DNA from: Petunia secreta
Lineage: Eukaryota > Streptophyta > Magnoliopsida > Solanales > Solanaceae
Direction: 5' to 3'
Length of the DNA: 64,000 nt
Assembly (NCBI GenBank): GCA_029990175.1
Contig: JARKIP010000038.1
Span: 26,543,501 to 26,607,500 of the forward strand
In this document: piece after piece, positions 35,767-47,024 of the stretch
How the letters are laid out: every line of letters starts with the position of its first letter
Numbering within the stretch: position 1 is the first letter of the stretch
Notes under the pieces: generated by a model
Told to the model about the DNA's origin: nothing
Databases searched by the model: none
What the model saw: only the letters and a program-made list of their open reading frames with translations
Made by a program: the position numbers and the translations under genes

Positions 35767-38076
35767 TTAGATATTAGCCTTAGGAACCCAGACAAGCTTG
35801 GGTCCCTTCTTACGAGAGAATGGATAAATCAAATCCTGTCTAGCCCACTTAGGTAGAACACTTCTTTTATTCTTGCCCTTTGCCTTGCTAACATTCATGC
35901 ACTTTTGTTTGAAATGTCCAGTTTCAGCACAAAAGGTACACAACATGTTGCAAGGCAGCCCCACATACTTGCTCTTAGGATTATATGGAGGCAATGGTTT
36001 TTTGAATCCTAGCCCTTGTTTTCCTTTGTTTTGATTTTCAAGATCATTGCCTCCGATGATTTATTCCATTTAGTTAATCTGGTAAGCTCAAATTCAAATT
36101 TTTCAACCTTTTGATTTAAAATCCTGTTCTTTTCAGTTTTTTGATACAGAATCTCATTTGCTCTTTTCAGTTCATTTTCTAGAAAGGTTTGAACTTCACT
36201 TATTACTTGCTTACCATTTATACTCTCTCTTAACTGATTGCAGTCCAATTCTAGTTCAGTGATCTTAGAGTTTGACACAAGAGTCTGCCCATTTAAGATG
36301 GCATTGATTTCTTCCAGTTCAATGTTTTGTTCTAGGAGGCTCTTGTGCTTGGTTCTGAGATCACATAGCTCTTCAGTTAATTTATCCTTTTCGATTTTTT
36401 CTTTTTCATAACCCTCAATCAAGGTGGCAGTGATTAGAATCAAATTTTCAGAAGAGTATGTATGTAGAGTTTCCTTAAGATCAGATAAACATACCTCTGC
36501 TGAATGAGCATCTTCAGCTCCATCATTTGCCATCAGGGCGGAGTCCTTCTTATGGTTGTCATCTGTGTACAACTCCTTCAGCCTTTCCTAGACTTCCTTG
36601 GCAGACTTGCATTCAAATATCCTCGCAAGCACATCATAGGTAAGTCCTCTCCTCAGGTACCATTCAGCCTTAGAATTTGCCTGTAGCCAGTCTAGATCTT
36701 GAGGATCTAGTTCTTCCACCTTCTTTGGCACCAAAACCTCATTAGCTGCTCTCTTCACAGGGACATGAGGTCCTCTCTTCACGATCAGCCACAGACTATA
36801 ATTAGTTGCTTGCAGAAAAATTTTCATCTGTTTCTTCCATCTCTTATAGTTGGTCCCGTTGAACACGGGTGGCCTTGACGGATCTCTCCCTCCTCTGAGC
36901 TCTCGAGGGTCTTCTTCATCAGAACTGATGTCTGTCATACCCATTAGTGCTAGTGGTGAATCATCTGCGGATTCCTTTTCATGATAAGATTCACTGTCGA
37001 TTGGTCCCCATGTAGCATAGAAAGCTTCCTTCTTCTTTCTCCTTTCTGCTCTGAAGTTTGGAGGCCGTCTTGACTTCTTCTTATCTTTGTCATTTTCCTT
37101 TGACGTCTCCTTCTCCTTATCCTTAGATGCTCTGTTTTTCATCCACTCTATTTCCCACATAGGACAATCCATAACGGCGTGATCCTTTTTGAAACACTTA
37201 AAGCATCCTGAGTAATCCGGACTGTCAACTATGTTCTTCCTGCCAGAATTCTCCTTGCCACTTCTTTTGAATCCTTTGAATCTTCCCAAGTTAAGCTTCT
37301 GTCTTAGAGCACTAACCATTGCTGCTTCAACTGATAGTAGATCAACATATTCATCGGTTTCCTCAGTTGCTTCAAGCGCAAGGGTCTTGTCCTTCTTTAG
37401 AGCTGGTTTAGCTTTTGAGTCTTTCATCATTTCATGAGTTTTCAAGCTACCAACCAGTTTTTCAAGTTTGATGGATCTTAGAGGTTTGGACTCAATGATG
37501 GCAGTCATCTTAGGTTCCCATGCTTCAGGAAGCACATTCAGAATCTTATCAACCATCTCTATTTCAGGCAATTCCATATCCAGGGATCTCATCTCATTAG
37601 TAATGATGGTCAACCTGGTCATCATATCCTGAATTGATTCCTTCTCACCCATAGAATAGTTCAAATTGCCTCTTTAGCATTCTTCTCTTTGTGTCCTTTA
37701 CTTTTGTGGTTCCTTCATGTGCAACCTGTAGAGCATCCCAGATTTCCTTAGCCGTTTTATAAGATGATACTCTATTGAACTCCTCAGGACCAAGACCACA
37801 AATGACCAGACGTTTGGCTTTGTGATTCTTTTCAATCATCTTATAATCCATCTCATTGAACTCCTCTTTCAGTTTAGGTTCTTGCTAGGCAGTGGCTCAT
37901 TCACCAACTATTTTAGTGGGGATCAGGTTTCCTTCAGATACTATCAGCTAGAGTTGATAGCCTTCAGCACATATGTAATTTTCCATCCTGTTCTTTCACT
38001 ATGCATAGTATTGCTCGTTAAACTGTGGGGGCCTTTGAACTGACTGTCCTTCAGTGATAGTAGGTGGTGCACTCAT
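35767..38076 (-). pseudogene. SIRE copy A gag (broken)
   Basis: The ATG at 38076 begins MSAPPTITEGQ as in copy B. The gene contains two Gag modules, each with a zinc knuckle (CFKCFKKDHAVMDC and CTFCAETGHFKQKC). Open pieces at 37645-37851, 36588-37664, 36009-36572 and 35767-35994 show two frame changes that cancel. The final frame ends in TAA at 35767-35769, and pol continues in the same frame a few codons later. Confidence 0.85.
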
Positions 38077-38114
38077 GATTCTGATCCTTCTCAAGGTGTT
38101 AGCCTCACACAAAA

Positions 38115-38131
38115 GACCTGCTCTGATACCA
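38115..38131 (-). other. Primer binding site of SIRE copy A
   Basis: On the - strand this reads TGGTATCAGAGCAGGTC, complementary to initiator tRNA-Met, two bases inside the 5' LTR. Confidence 0.92.
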
Positions 38132-38133
38132 CT

Positions 38134-39035
38134 TGTTATAATATATACACCTCCTAAAGACACCAGAAGGGGGGTTGAATAGTATCTACCGATTTTCGTT
38201 TCAAGAACCTGGTTCTTCTAAATTAAGAACCTAGTTCCCGCCTTTGTAATTCTGCTGTTTCAACCACTGCAACACACACCAAACACACGCACAGAAAATA
38301 CAAGGATTTTACGTGGAAAACTCCTTGCTCAAGGGAGAAAAACCACGACCCACACTCTGGGATTTGAGAACTAAATCCACTAACACAACGAGCAAGTTTC
38401 TGATTACAAACTCTGTAACCAAGGGGCTACACTCTAGACCCTAATCACTACTCAAAACTAAACTCTAGCTTTTCAAGCAATTTCTCACAAGTTCACCTAA
38501 TACATATGCTTCTACAATAAGCCAATAGGTAAAAATAATGAAAGCTCAAACTAAGACAACTTACAACTCAATGAACCTAGACAGAATATCTAGATTCAAT
38601 CAACTCAAGCACACTAGTTGTCTTCTTCAGTTTACTCACGTAGAAAGATGCTGGATCGCCTTTGTATACTCTCAACTCTCTGTTTGTGAATAACTGAATC
38701 ACGGCTGCATCAACTACTTGTATTTATACGGGCCTTGTAACCCTAGTTGAGTCCTACAAGGAATCCTTGTAAGTATGGTAAGACAGGATTCCTAGTAACT
38801 CTTTTTCTTGTTGAGGTCCAACTCCTATTCACACTTCGAAGACACAGCCTGGGCACCGCCTCTTATAGTCTGACTAGGATGCATATTCATTCACGTGCCA
38901 CTATCCCTAGTTCCGCAGAGATTTGCAACCCTCAACTCTTTTCGATCGGTCGTGCCCTTGTATGCAAGGACTAGGTTCTTCTCTAAGACCACTGAGTCCT
39001 TTACGTTTGTCATTCTTCAAAACCAGCACTCAACA
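38134..39035 (-). repeat. 5' LTR of SIRE copy A
   Basis: 902 bp, 12 differences from its partner by eye. Confidence 0.93.
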
Positions 39036-39304
39036 CAATTTCTTCAATCAAGCATATTAACTCCCCCTCCTCAAGCAGCCCATTCGGTCTTATGATGTTT
39101 TTCTAAGTGGGCCCTAAACTTTCCCGTCCCTCCACTCCTCTCATCAGTAATTTGCCACTCTGTCATACAGAGGCTACATTTAGCTTTCTGAGTTTCAGTA
39201 TTTTTTGTAATAAATTTCCAAACTCCAGATTCAGAACAACCTCTTCATTCCGGACACTGTATTTTACTAGGACCGGGAGCAGCGGGAGCTTGATTTACAG
39301 CCAT
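39036..39304 (-). pseudogene. hAT transposase N-terminal fragment with BED finger
   Basis: From the ATG at 39304 the - strand encodes a short N-terminus, then a BED-type zinc finger: VWKFIT, CSLCM (C-x2-C) and HLEKHH (H-x4-H). Two stops interrupt it, and the copia element cuts off the rest. Sequence further right (39305-39570) resembles the 5' region of the other transposase copy (43730-43870). It is therefore a second, partial hAT gene. Confidence 0.7.
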
Positions 39305-39636
39305 TATAATTGTTTGGACTTTGGAAGAAATTGAGAAAATAGCTATTAAGAGTAATTTGAGAGATAAATTGATAGAAAGTGATGAATTGTGTGATATAAT
39401 GATGAAATAATAGGGTATATAGATAAAAATAAGTTGGGGGTATGGGGGCGTTTAGGGGGGGTGGTAGGCAAAAATAGCCATTTTTGGCCGTTGGCCAACG
39501 GCTATATTTGAAAGAGAGTTGTTGGGCCAATTCAAACTGCCGGCTCCTTTGTGTTTTATTTAAAGTGATGGATAATTTGAAAATATAACAACAAAAAATT
39601 ATCAAGTTTGTATATATATTTGGAATGTTTAGCTTA

Positions 39637-40610
39637 GGAAAATTTAAACAAAATGACTACCCTAATAGCTAAATTACAAAAAATACCGATACTTTTTCTA
39701 CATTTACAAAACATAACAATAGTTTTTTATTTACCCTACATACCATTTTTTTATCTCCACTTTCCCACCCACAAAACCCTAATTTCTTCTTCTCTCTTCC
39801 TCTCTCCTACTCTACTCATCCACCCACCCCTGCCGCAGTCCCTTCCCTCTCTCCGGCGAGCAGATCCGGCCAATCCCAGTCACACCCCACTGTTGCTCCT
39901 CACTCCTCTCCGGCGCTGCTGCCGCCGCAATGCAGCGGCGCTGCTGCTCCGATTTAACTTTTCCGGTGGGTTTTTTGGTGGTGGATTTTCAAATTTGTTC
40001 TTTTTCCCTTTTTTCCCGTTTGTATGTGTGTAGTATGTATATTTTTGTATTTTTTTTGTATAAAATCCGTATATACTTGTATTTTTTATATATAAAATAT
40101 CTATCTTCCACTTTTTGTATGTGTATGTTGGTGTATATATGTGTATGTTGTTTGTATATTTGTGTATTTGTATGTTGGTGTATGTGTATGTTGGTGTATA
40201 TATGTGTGTGTTTTTTGTATATTATTTTATATATCTTTGTATGTTTGTGTATTTTTTATATGTTTATGTATGTTTGATTTCAAAACAATAATTTATATGA
40301 AGTTTCATATGTATATATGTGTATATTTTGTATGTTTCCCTTTGTAGATCTAAAAAAATAAAAAAAATTATAAATCCGGCGACCTGCCGCCACCAGCCGG
40401 CGGTTGACCGGCGGCGACCGGCCGCTGGTCACTGGCGCCGTCACTGGTGACTGAAACTGTTGTGAGGGAGATGATAAAATCCTAATTGTATGGTGTAAAT
40501 GCATTTTGTATATGCTATGTAAGAAAAGTATTGTTATTTTTTGTAAATTGGTATACTGTTGTTATGTTTTGTAAATACGACATTAGGGTTGTATATTTTG
40601 TAAATCTCCC
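39637..40610. mobile_element. Mutator-like non-autonomous element M2
   Basis: A 9 bp duplication with one mismatch flanks it, TTTAGCTTA (39628-39636) and TTTAGTTTA (40611-40619). Long imperfect inverted ends of about 100 bp carry TTTACAAAACATAACAA words. Between them are a GC-rich part (about 39825-39970 and 40375-40450, CCGGC words) and a TGTATGT/TGTATATATG tract (about 40020-40340). No transposase. The layout matches element M1. Confidence 0.7.
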
Positions 40611-41050
40611 TTTAGTTTATTTCAATATTTAAAGTTTAAACTTAGAATTAAAAAACTTGTAGTATTTTTTTAAACTTTGAATTAATGAAATTTTTGAAGT
40701 GATGATTCAAAGTTCAAACTTTTGAATTAATTTATTAAGTTCAAAGTTCAAACTTCGAATTAATTTTATAAAAATCAAACTTGAACTAATTTAGAAACTA
40801 GTAATTAATTGTAGTATTTTTGTGCAAACTATAAATTAAAAACACAAAATATGAAGACAATAGTTGTGATGGAATTCCAAGACTTGGAGCAATTTTATTG
40901 AATTGTTTAAGACATAAGTAGTGCAATACATACTACAATAGCTACACTTTCAAACTTGTAATTTCAAAATTCTGATTTAGAAAATTACATTCTTTTAAAC
41001 ATACTAGCTAATTTCTTGATGATAGTCGTAGGCTTTTCTTTAGGAACTGG

Positions 41051-43408
41051 TCATCGTTGTTCTTGTTCATCATCTCCTTCTGGTTCTTCATCTTCTTCTT
41101 CTGCTTCTTCTTCTTCGTTGTTGGTTTGGCTTCCTTCTTCACTTGTTCCATCGCTCAAAACTTGATCAAGATATGCTTTGCTTTTTTTCTTAGTAAGTTC
41201 TGGTAGACCAAAGTTTCTTCGCTTTGATCTGATCCAATCCCTGAATAAAACTCCTGTCTCCATTGCCTCCTCCTTCAACGAATATCTGTGATCTCCAATT
41301 TGAAATCTTCCTTGGCTAAAAGCGCTTTCCGATGCAACTGATGAAGCTTGAATTGTTAATATATCCCGGGCCATTTTTGAAAGAATTGGAAATTGCGATT
41401 CTTGATTCTTTCAATAACCCAACAAATCATGAGTTCCAAAGTTTGTAAGTTTTTTTGGATATTTAATTAAATACACTTGGAACTCGTTGTATTCCTCCCC
41501 GTACTCGTCCTGTTGTGAAAGCAACTTTTCATCAAGTCCTCCAAAAGTGCTCATCCCCGCATTTCTTTTGCCATTTGAGAAGAACTTTCGCCGGTGGATT
41601 GTATTGGTTCTGTTGGTGTAGAAGTTTCTGCCCAAGCTTTATACTTTGTAAAAACAGCCACGGTATCTGTATAAATTTTAAGAACCGCATTTTCGACACT
41701 TGGAAATCCATTAGTCTCAATTTCAGTTTCTGTAATTTTTAAATTTGCATATATTTCTCTAACAAGTCGTTCAGTTAACTTAAGTTTAAAGCTGGATGCA
41801 ACATAGAAGCAACGTAAAAAAGAGTAGGACTTGGGAAAAAATATTTTCTAAATTTTTCAATCATAGCCTCTACAGCCACTTTGTATACTTCATATTGCTT
41901 ATATACTTTCAATAATTCCGATATTCCATCTATATAATATAACATGGTAGGAGTAGTTGGATAATATTATCCGGAAAATTCTAAAGTAGCTTTATAAAAT
42001 TTTTGTAAAAACTGAAGGAGATGTTGAACAAGTTTCCAATCGTCCTCTTCAAGGTGATAGATTTCCATAAAATGTGTATTATACATTTGAGAAATAGGCA
42101 CTCTATAATCGTAAGCGACACTCAATGCTTCATATAAAGTGTTCCACCTAGTACAAACTTCCTTTGGGACTCTCTTAATTGGCATTTCTAATTCTATACA
42201 TTTTCTTTCTCATTCTCTTTTTCTTTCTTGGTTTCTATTTCTAAGAATATAAATAATAGCTATTTTCACCTTGCTTATAATGTCGTTAAAAAAGTCAAGA
42301 CCATCTTTTACTACTAAGTTGTAAATATGACATGCACACCTAACATGAAAAAATTTCTCAAAATGGGGGTTCAAAATAGTTTTCAAGTTCCTAAGTGCAC
42401 CTGTGTTGTTTCTAGCATTATCTACAGTAATACTAAAAACTTTGTTAGTTGAACAGTACGTACGACAAATTGATGAAACGTTATTACAAATATAATTTCC
42501 CGTATGTGGTTCATCAACAACTTCATAAGCAATAATATGTTTTTGAAATATCCAATCAGGATTTATCTAATGAACAGTAACAGTAATATAATCGCATCCA
42601 TTAGTAGAACGACCCATATCTGTAGTAAGACATACTCTAATGTCAAAGTTATCAAATAAATATCGCAAATAATCTTGATATTCGTTCTTAAATTTAATAA
42701 TATCATTTTTAATAGTAGTTCTTGGAAAACCTTTAAAAGAGGGATAATATATAGACTGAACATAACGAACAAAACCAGTAGAAGAAGGAAAACTATAAGC
42801 TAAACCCTCGACAGCAACTAGTTTAGTTTAGCAATAGCTTCCCTATCCCTTTGTTTATCATAAGTAAGAAGCCCTCCTGTTGTTTGGGTACCCGAAGATT
42901 CATCATGCGCTACTCCCCCATGTTCGCCCTAAATATATACAACCCGCCCGCATTGACCATTCTTTAGGATGTTTCTTTTGTAAGTGGGTCCTAATTTTAC
43001 CCGTCCCACCATCATTACCCCCAGTTTTAAAATCCACTCCATTTCACAAAGCCCACATACGGCCGTCTGCGTTTCAACTTTCTTTGTTGCAAATTCTCAC
43101 ACCTCAGATCTATCATTACATTTAACTGGTACTCTAGCAGGAGGTACATGAGGCAAGTCAGACTGAACTTCAGGTGGGCTAGCTTGAAATTCAGGTGTTT
43201 CTTCTAAATTAACCTCACTTTGATGGCCATATTGTGCTTCTAACATTTCATGATCAAGTATATATTTAGCGCTAATATCATGAAAATATTGAGAATCATC
43301 TATGTGGGTAAACTGATTAGAACTACCAGCAATTCCTTTACTCATATTTTCCTCACGACCACGTGCCCGTCCCCCACTACTAGTTCCAATTGAACCTCTT
43401 TGAGACAT
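41051..43408 (-). pseudogene. hAT transposase (decayed)
   Basis: hAT transposases cut and paste elements with 8 bp duplications. From the ATG at 43408 the pieces in order are a Ser/Gly/Arg-rich N-terminus (MSQRGSIGTSSGG), a BED zinc finger in a shifted frame (CGLCE around 43020-43050; THLQKKHPK), and the catalytic RNase H-like region (LTTDMGRSTNGCDYITVTVH near 42600, HVRCACHIYNLVVKDGLDF near 42320). These are followed by CTRWNTLYEALSVAYDYR near 42130 and the C-terminal dimerisation domain (SVASESAFSQGRFQIGDHR near 41300). Several stops and frameshifts separate these, so it is not functional. Confidence 0.85.
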
Positions 43409-44103
43409 AATAATAGTAAATAAAATAAATATGACAAAAAAATTATAAAAGAGTAGAAAGTAGGAACGACCAACCAAATATAACCGTATAATTGAGGTGA
43501 AGTTGAAACTTGAGCCTTCACTTTAATTAATTAGTTGAATACTTGATAATCGAAAAATTGCAAATATAGCCAAATTAATATTTCAACCAAGTAGCGCCTC
43601 CAATTGACCCAATACTTGATATTTGAAAACTTCACCAAATAGCCAAAAATAACTTTGGTAGCAACTCCAATTAAAACTTGATAAAGTAGCCAAACTGTAA
43701 ACTTTTAACAAATAGCCAAAGTATAAAATAGCAATATTGTAGAAAATTTAAGAGAATTAGAGAATTGGAAGATTTGTGTGAAAATATGATGAAATAATGA
43801 GGTATTTATAGGAAAAATATAGTTAGGGGTGGTAGAGGGTTGAAAATGACCATTTTTTACCATTGGACAACGACTAAGAGGTCAAAAGAGTCGTTGCCAA
43901 CGGCTAGTTAACGGCTGAAATCTGACTTTCTATTTTTTTTTGTCCATTTTTATACCGGTCCATCCGATTTTTTTTCATAGGGCCGCATGGGAACTGGGGT
44001 TCGGGGTCGGTAGGGGGTTTTGGTCCGGTCGAAACCAGTCGGAGTCGGTTTTCGGCCCAAATCCGGTCCGGTCCGGTCGGAGCCGGAACGATAGCCACCC
44101 TTA
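43409..44103. repeat. 5' terminal region of the outer hAT with CCGGTCCGG repeats
   Basis: About 500 bases of AT-rich leader are followed by a GC-rich subterminal block (about 43955-44090) of GGTCCGG/GGTCGG words and the terminal inverted repeat. Such subterminal repeats are usual transposase-binding sites in hAT elements; binding is inferred here. Confidence 0.65.
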
Positions 44104-44479
44104 ATCTGGTATGCTTCGAGTATCGAGATGACTTTTTAATATATTTTTTTAAAATAATTTCTTTGAAAAATATTTTCTTGATACTACTCCCCTCAATTTT
44201 GATTTTGTAATCACTCCTTCATGATTTACAATTATCCACTTACCTTCCTATTTTTTCATTTGGAATTTTTATACAAAAATATATATTTTAGGATTTATTT
44301 ATAAAACACAACAATATTTTAGAAAAATTACCCAATATAGAGGAAAAAAAAAGTTAATTACAAATATAGCAAAACCATAGTGATATTTTCCCATAACATA
44401 GCAAACCCTTACATTCTTCCTCCTACTTCCCCCAATATCACTTTTTCTCCTCCCATTTCCCCCAATTTCACACTATTTT

Positions 44480-45110
44480 AGCGCCATATCTTACTGTTTC
44501 AGCATTGTATCTACGCTGTTTCAGATTGTTTCAGCACTGTATCTAACTGTTTCTGCATCATTTCAGGTTGTTTTGCATCGTATCTAACTATTTCTATACT
44601 GTATTTAGCTGTTTCTAGATTGTTTCAACATTGTTTCATCCCGTTTGTGCATTGTTTCTCACTGTTTCTAAACTATTTCACCTTTTTTGTATTGTTTCAC
44701 ATTATTTTTCACATTTTATTTCAGACTTTTTTACTAGCCGTTTCAAACTGTATCATACTGTTTCAACACCGTTTCAGACTGTATCAGAGTATTTCAATGT
44801 CGTTTCAAACTGTATCATACTGTTTCAACACCGTTTCAGACTGTTTCAACTACGTTTCAAACTGTATCATAGTGTTTCAAATCCATTTCAGACTGTATCA
44901 TACTGTTTCAACACCATTTCAGACTGTTTCAACTCCGTTTCAGACTATATCATAGTATTTTAATGTTGTTTCAGACTGTATCATATTGTTTCAACACAGT
45001 TTCAGACTGTTGCAACTCCGTTTCAGACTGTATCATAGTGTTTCAATACCGTTTTAGACTATATCATGGTGTATCTCACTGTATCTGTACTCTTTCAAAC
45101 TGTATCTAAC
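44480..45110. repeat. Degenerate GTTTCAGACTGTATCATA array
   Basis: About 600 bases are built from short variants of CTGTTTCA, GACTGTATCATA and CACCGTTTCAGACTG, with locally regular spacing of about 20 and 40 bases between 44740 and 45070. Long hydrophobic translations on the + strand are repeat artefacts. Confidence 0.85.
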
Positions 45111-45650
45111 TGAAAATAGTTAGAAAATACGATATCTTTGTAAAAGATAAACAGTTAACGAAATAGATAAATCGCATGTAAAAGCAACAACAGTATCCAG
45201 GCAAAAGATCAAGTAGTTTAAGGGAGGATTACTTCAAAACAAAATTATTCTGATAAAAAGCAACGAGAACAGGTGGAGCAGTAGCCAAAACCAATCGTCA
45301 AGAAGCTTCAAGGATTCGCCAAAACTGGAACCGACTGGACGAGGGTGGAGGAGTGACTGCCGAGCGGCGACGTCGCTACTTCTCCACCACTTCCATTCCA
45401 GTCATAAATCAAAGTACAGGGGAGAAAAGGAGCTCGACGACAATGGTGATTCTCCAGTGAATTCTCGAAAGATCCCCATTCGTTTTCACTTCTTCCTGAT
45501 CTATTACTCCATTTTTCAACGGTGTTCTTATTCTCAGTCAAATACTACAATTGAAAAGGTAAGCAATTGGAAATTACAGGAAACTTTTAGTTATTGAAAC
45601 GTTGAGAGAAGCGGCAAAATGTGGCGGATCAAAGCGGTGATGATGGAGTG

Positions 45651-46553
45651 TGTTATACTTTAAGCACCTCCTAAGGACACTAGAAGGGGGGGGGTTGAAT
45701 AGTGTCCTCCGATTTTTGTTGTAAGAACCTGGTTCTTCCGTAGTAGACCAAGGTTCCTCAGTTCTCTTCTATGCAAACTATACTTAAGAACACGCTTCAA
45801 AAACATTCACCAAGAACACAAGGATTTTACGTGGAAAACTCCTTGCTCAAGGGAGAAAAACCACGACCCACACTCTGGGATTTTGAATCACAATCTACTA
45901 ACACAAGAGCAACGTTTCAGATTACAGACTCTGTAACCAAGGGGCTACACTCTAGACCCTAATCACTAACCAAAGCTAAACTCTAGCTTTTTCTAGTAAT
46001 CACAAAGTAATTTGCCTAATACATACGCTTCTGAAATAAGCTAATAGACAAAACAATGAACACTTGTAACAGAGACAACTTACAACTCGATGAACCTAGA
46101 CAAGAGATCTAGACTCAAATACTCAGCATGCAAACCAGTTGTCTTCTTCAGTTTTCCAACGTAGACAGTTCTTCAGATCACCTCTATATGCTTTCGACTC
46201 TCTATTTGAAAAACTGATTGCGGCTGTCTCTTCTACTTGCTTTTATACAGGTCTTACAACCCTAGTTGAGTCCTGCTGGGAATCCTCTTAATTATGGCAA
46301 TATCAGATTCGCAGTAACTCTTTTCCATGTTGAAGTCTAACTCTTGTCCACACTTCAAAGATACAGCCTGGACACCGCCTCTTTTAGCCTGACTAGGATA
46401 CGTCAACAACCACGCGCCACTACTCCTAGTTCCACAGGGATTTGCAACCCGTAATCTTTTCGATCAAGCGTGTCCTTCATCTCAAGGACAAGGTTCTTCT
46501 CCTGAACCTCAGTGTCCTTCTCGTTTGTCATACTTCAAAACCAGCTCTCAACA
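45651..46553 (-). repeat. 3' LTR of SIRE copy B
   Basis: Starts TGTTATACTT and ends CTCAACA. Contains the stem-loop at 45830-45865 (outer stem CGTGG/CCACG, inner CTCCTTG/CAAGGGAG) and a TATAAAAG word at 46240-46247 on the - strand. Confidence 0.95.
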
Positions 46554-46567
46554 AATTCCCCCTTTTT
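46554..46567 (-). other. Polypurine tract of SIRE copy B
   Basis: On the - strand AAAAAGGGGGAATT lies directly before the 3' LTR. Confidence 0.85.
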
Positions 46568-47024
46568 GATGATGACAAACAAACGTTGCCCAAGAACCTA
46601 CATAACATATACCAAAACAAGAACAGAAAAATAACAGAACAATAAAAACAAATGAGTTAGGTCACAAACACCCCAACATTCCTTCTTCCCCCTTTTGGCA
46701 TCATCGAAAAGATTCAAAGACCTGCAGGAACTTGTCAGATTAATCTAGTCTATAGCACAAGGCAGCTCATCAGTGTCAAGAACATAGGTATATCAAAATA
46801 AGGGCCCAACAAGGAACCAGGTACTGAAACAAGAAACAGTCGCAAACATAAGAAATTTAAAATCAACATCCAGAGGGTGACAGCAGCACCACTCTATTTA
46901 GTTACACAACAAAAATTGAAATTGTCTTAATTATCCAAATCATGCAATCAAAGGGAGAATAGGGAGGAATAAAGATCAGGTGGGGTAGGAAAAAGAGACA
47001 GATAGGAGGACAGGACTGGAAGAA

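Larger units (their letters stand above)
28527..39035 (-). mobile_element. SIRE-type copia retrotransposon, copy A (degenerate)
   Basis: A 10,509 bp element has two 902 bp LTRs (28527-29428 and 38134-39035) and imperfect 5 bp flanks CCATT/CAATT. By eye the LTRs differ at 12 sites (8 transitions, 4 transversions), about 1.3 percent, so it is older than copy B. Order on the - strand is Gag, Pol, and a third ORF downstream of Pol, the arrangement of the SIRE (Sirevirus) lineage. All three coding regions are broken. It is inserted in the outer hAT element. Confidence 0.93.
28111..44103 (-). mobile_element. hAT transposon carrying nested insertions
   Basis: The outer boundaries are an 8 bp duplication, ATCTGGTA, at 28103-28110 and 44104-44111, with terminal inverted repeats TATGGGTGGCTACCG and (complement of) CGATAGCCACCCTTA. 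Subterminal arrays of CCGGTCCGG and GGACCGG words lie inside both ends (about 28125-28315 and 43955-44090). Within it are a decayed hAT transposase (41051-43408), a second BED-finger fragment (39036-39304), a SIRE-type copia element (28527-39035) and a Mutator-like element (39637-40610). Without these insertions the hAT would be about 4.5 kb. The two BED-finger copies mean the core may be a chimera of two related elements. Confidence 0.8.

Noticed and set aside
44620..44963. Two overlapping + strand open frames rich in Phe, Val and Ser
   Set aside because: They translate the GTTTCA array; low-complexity repeat, not protein.
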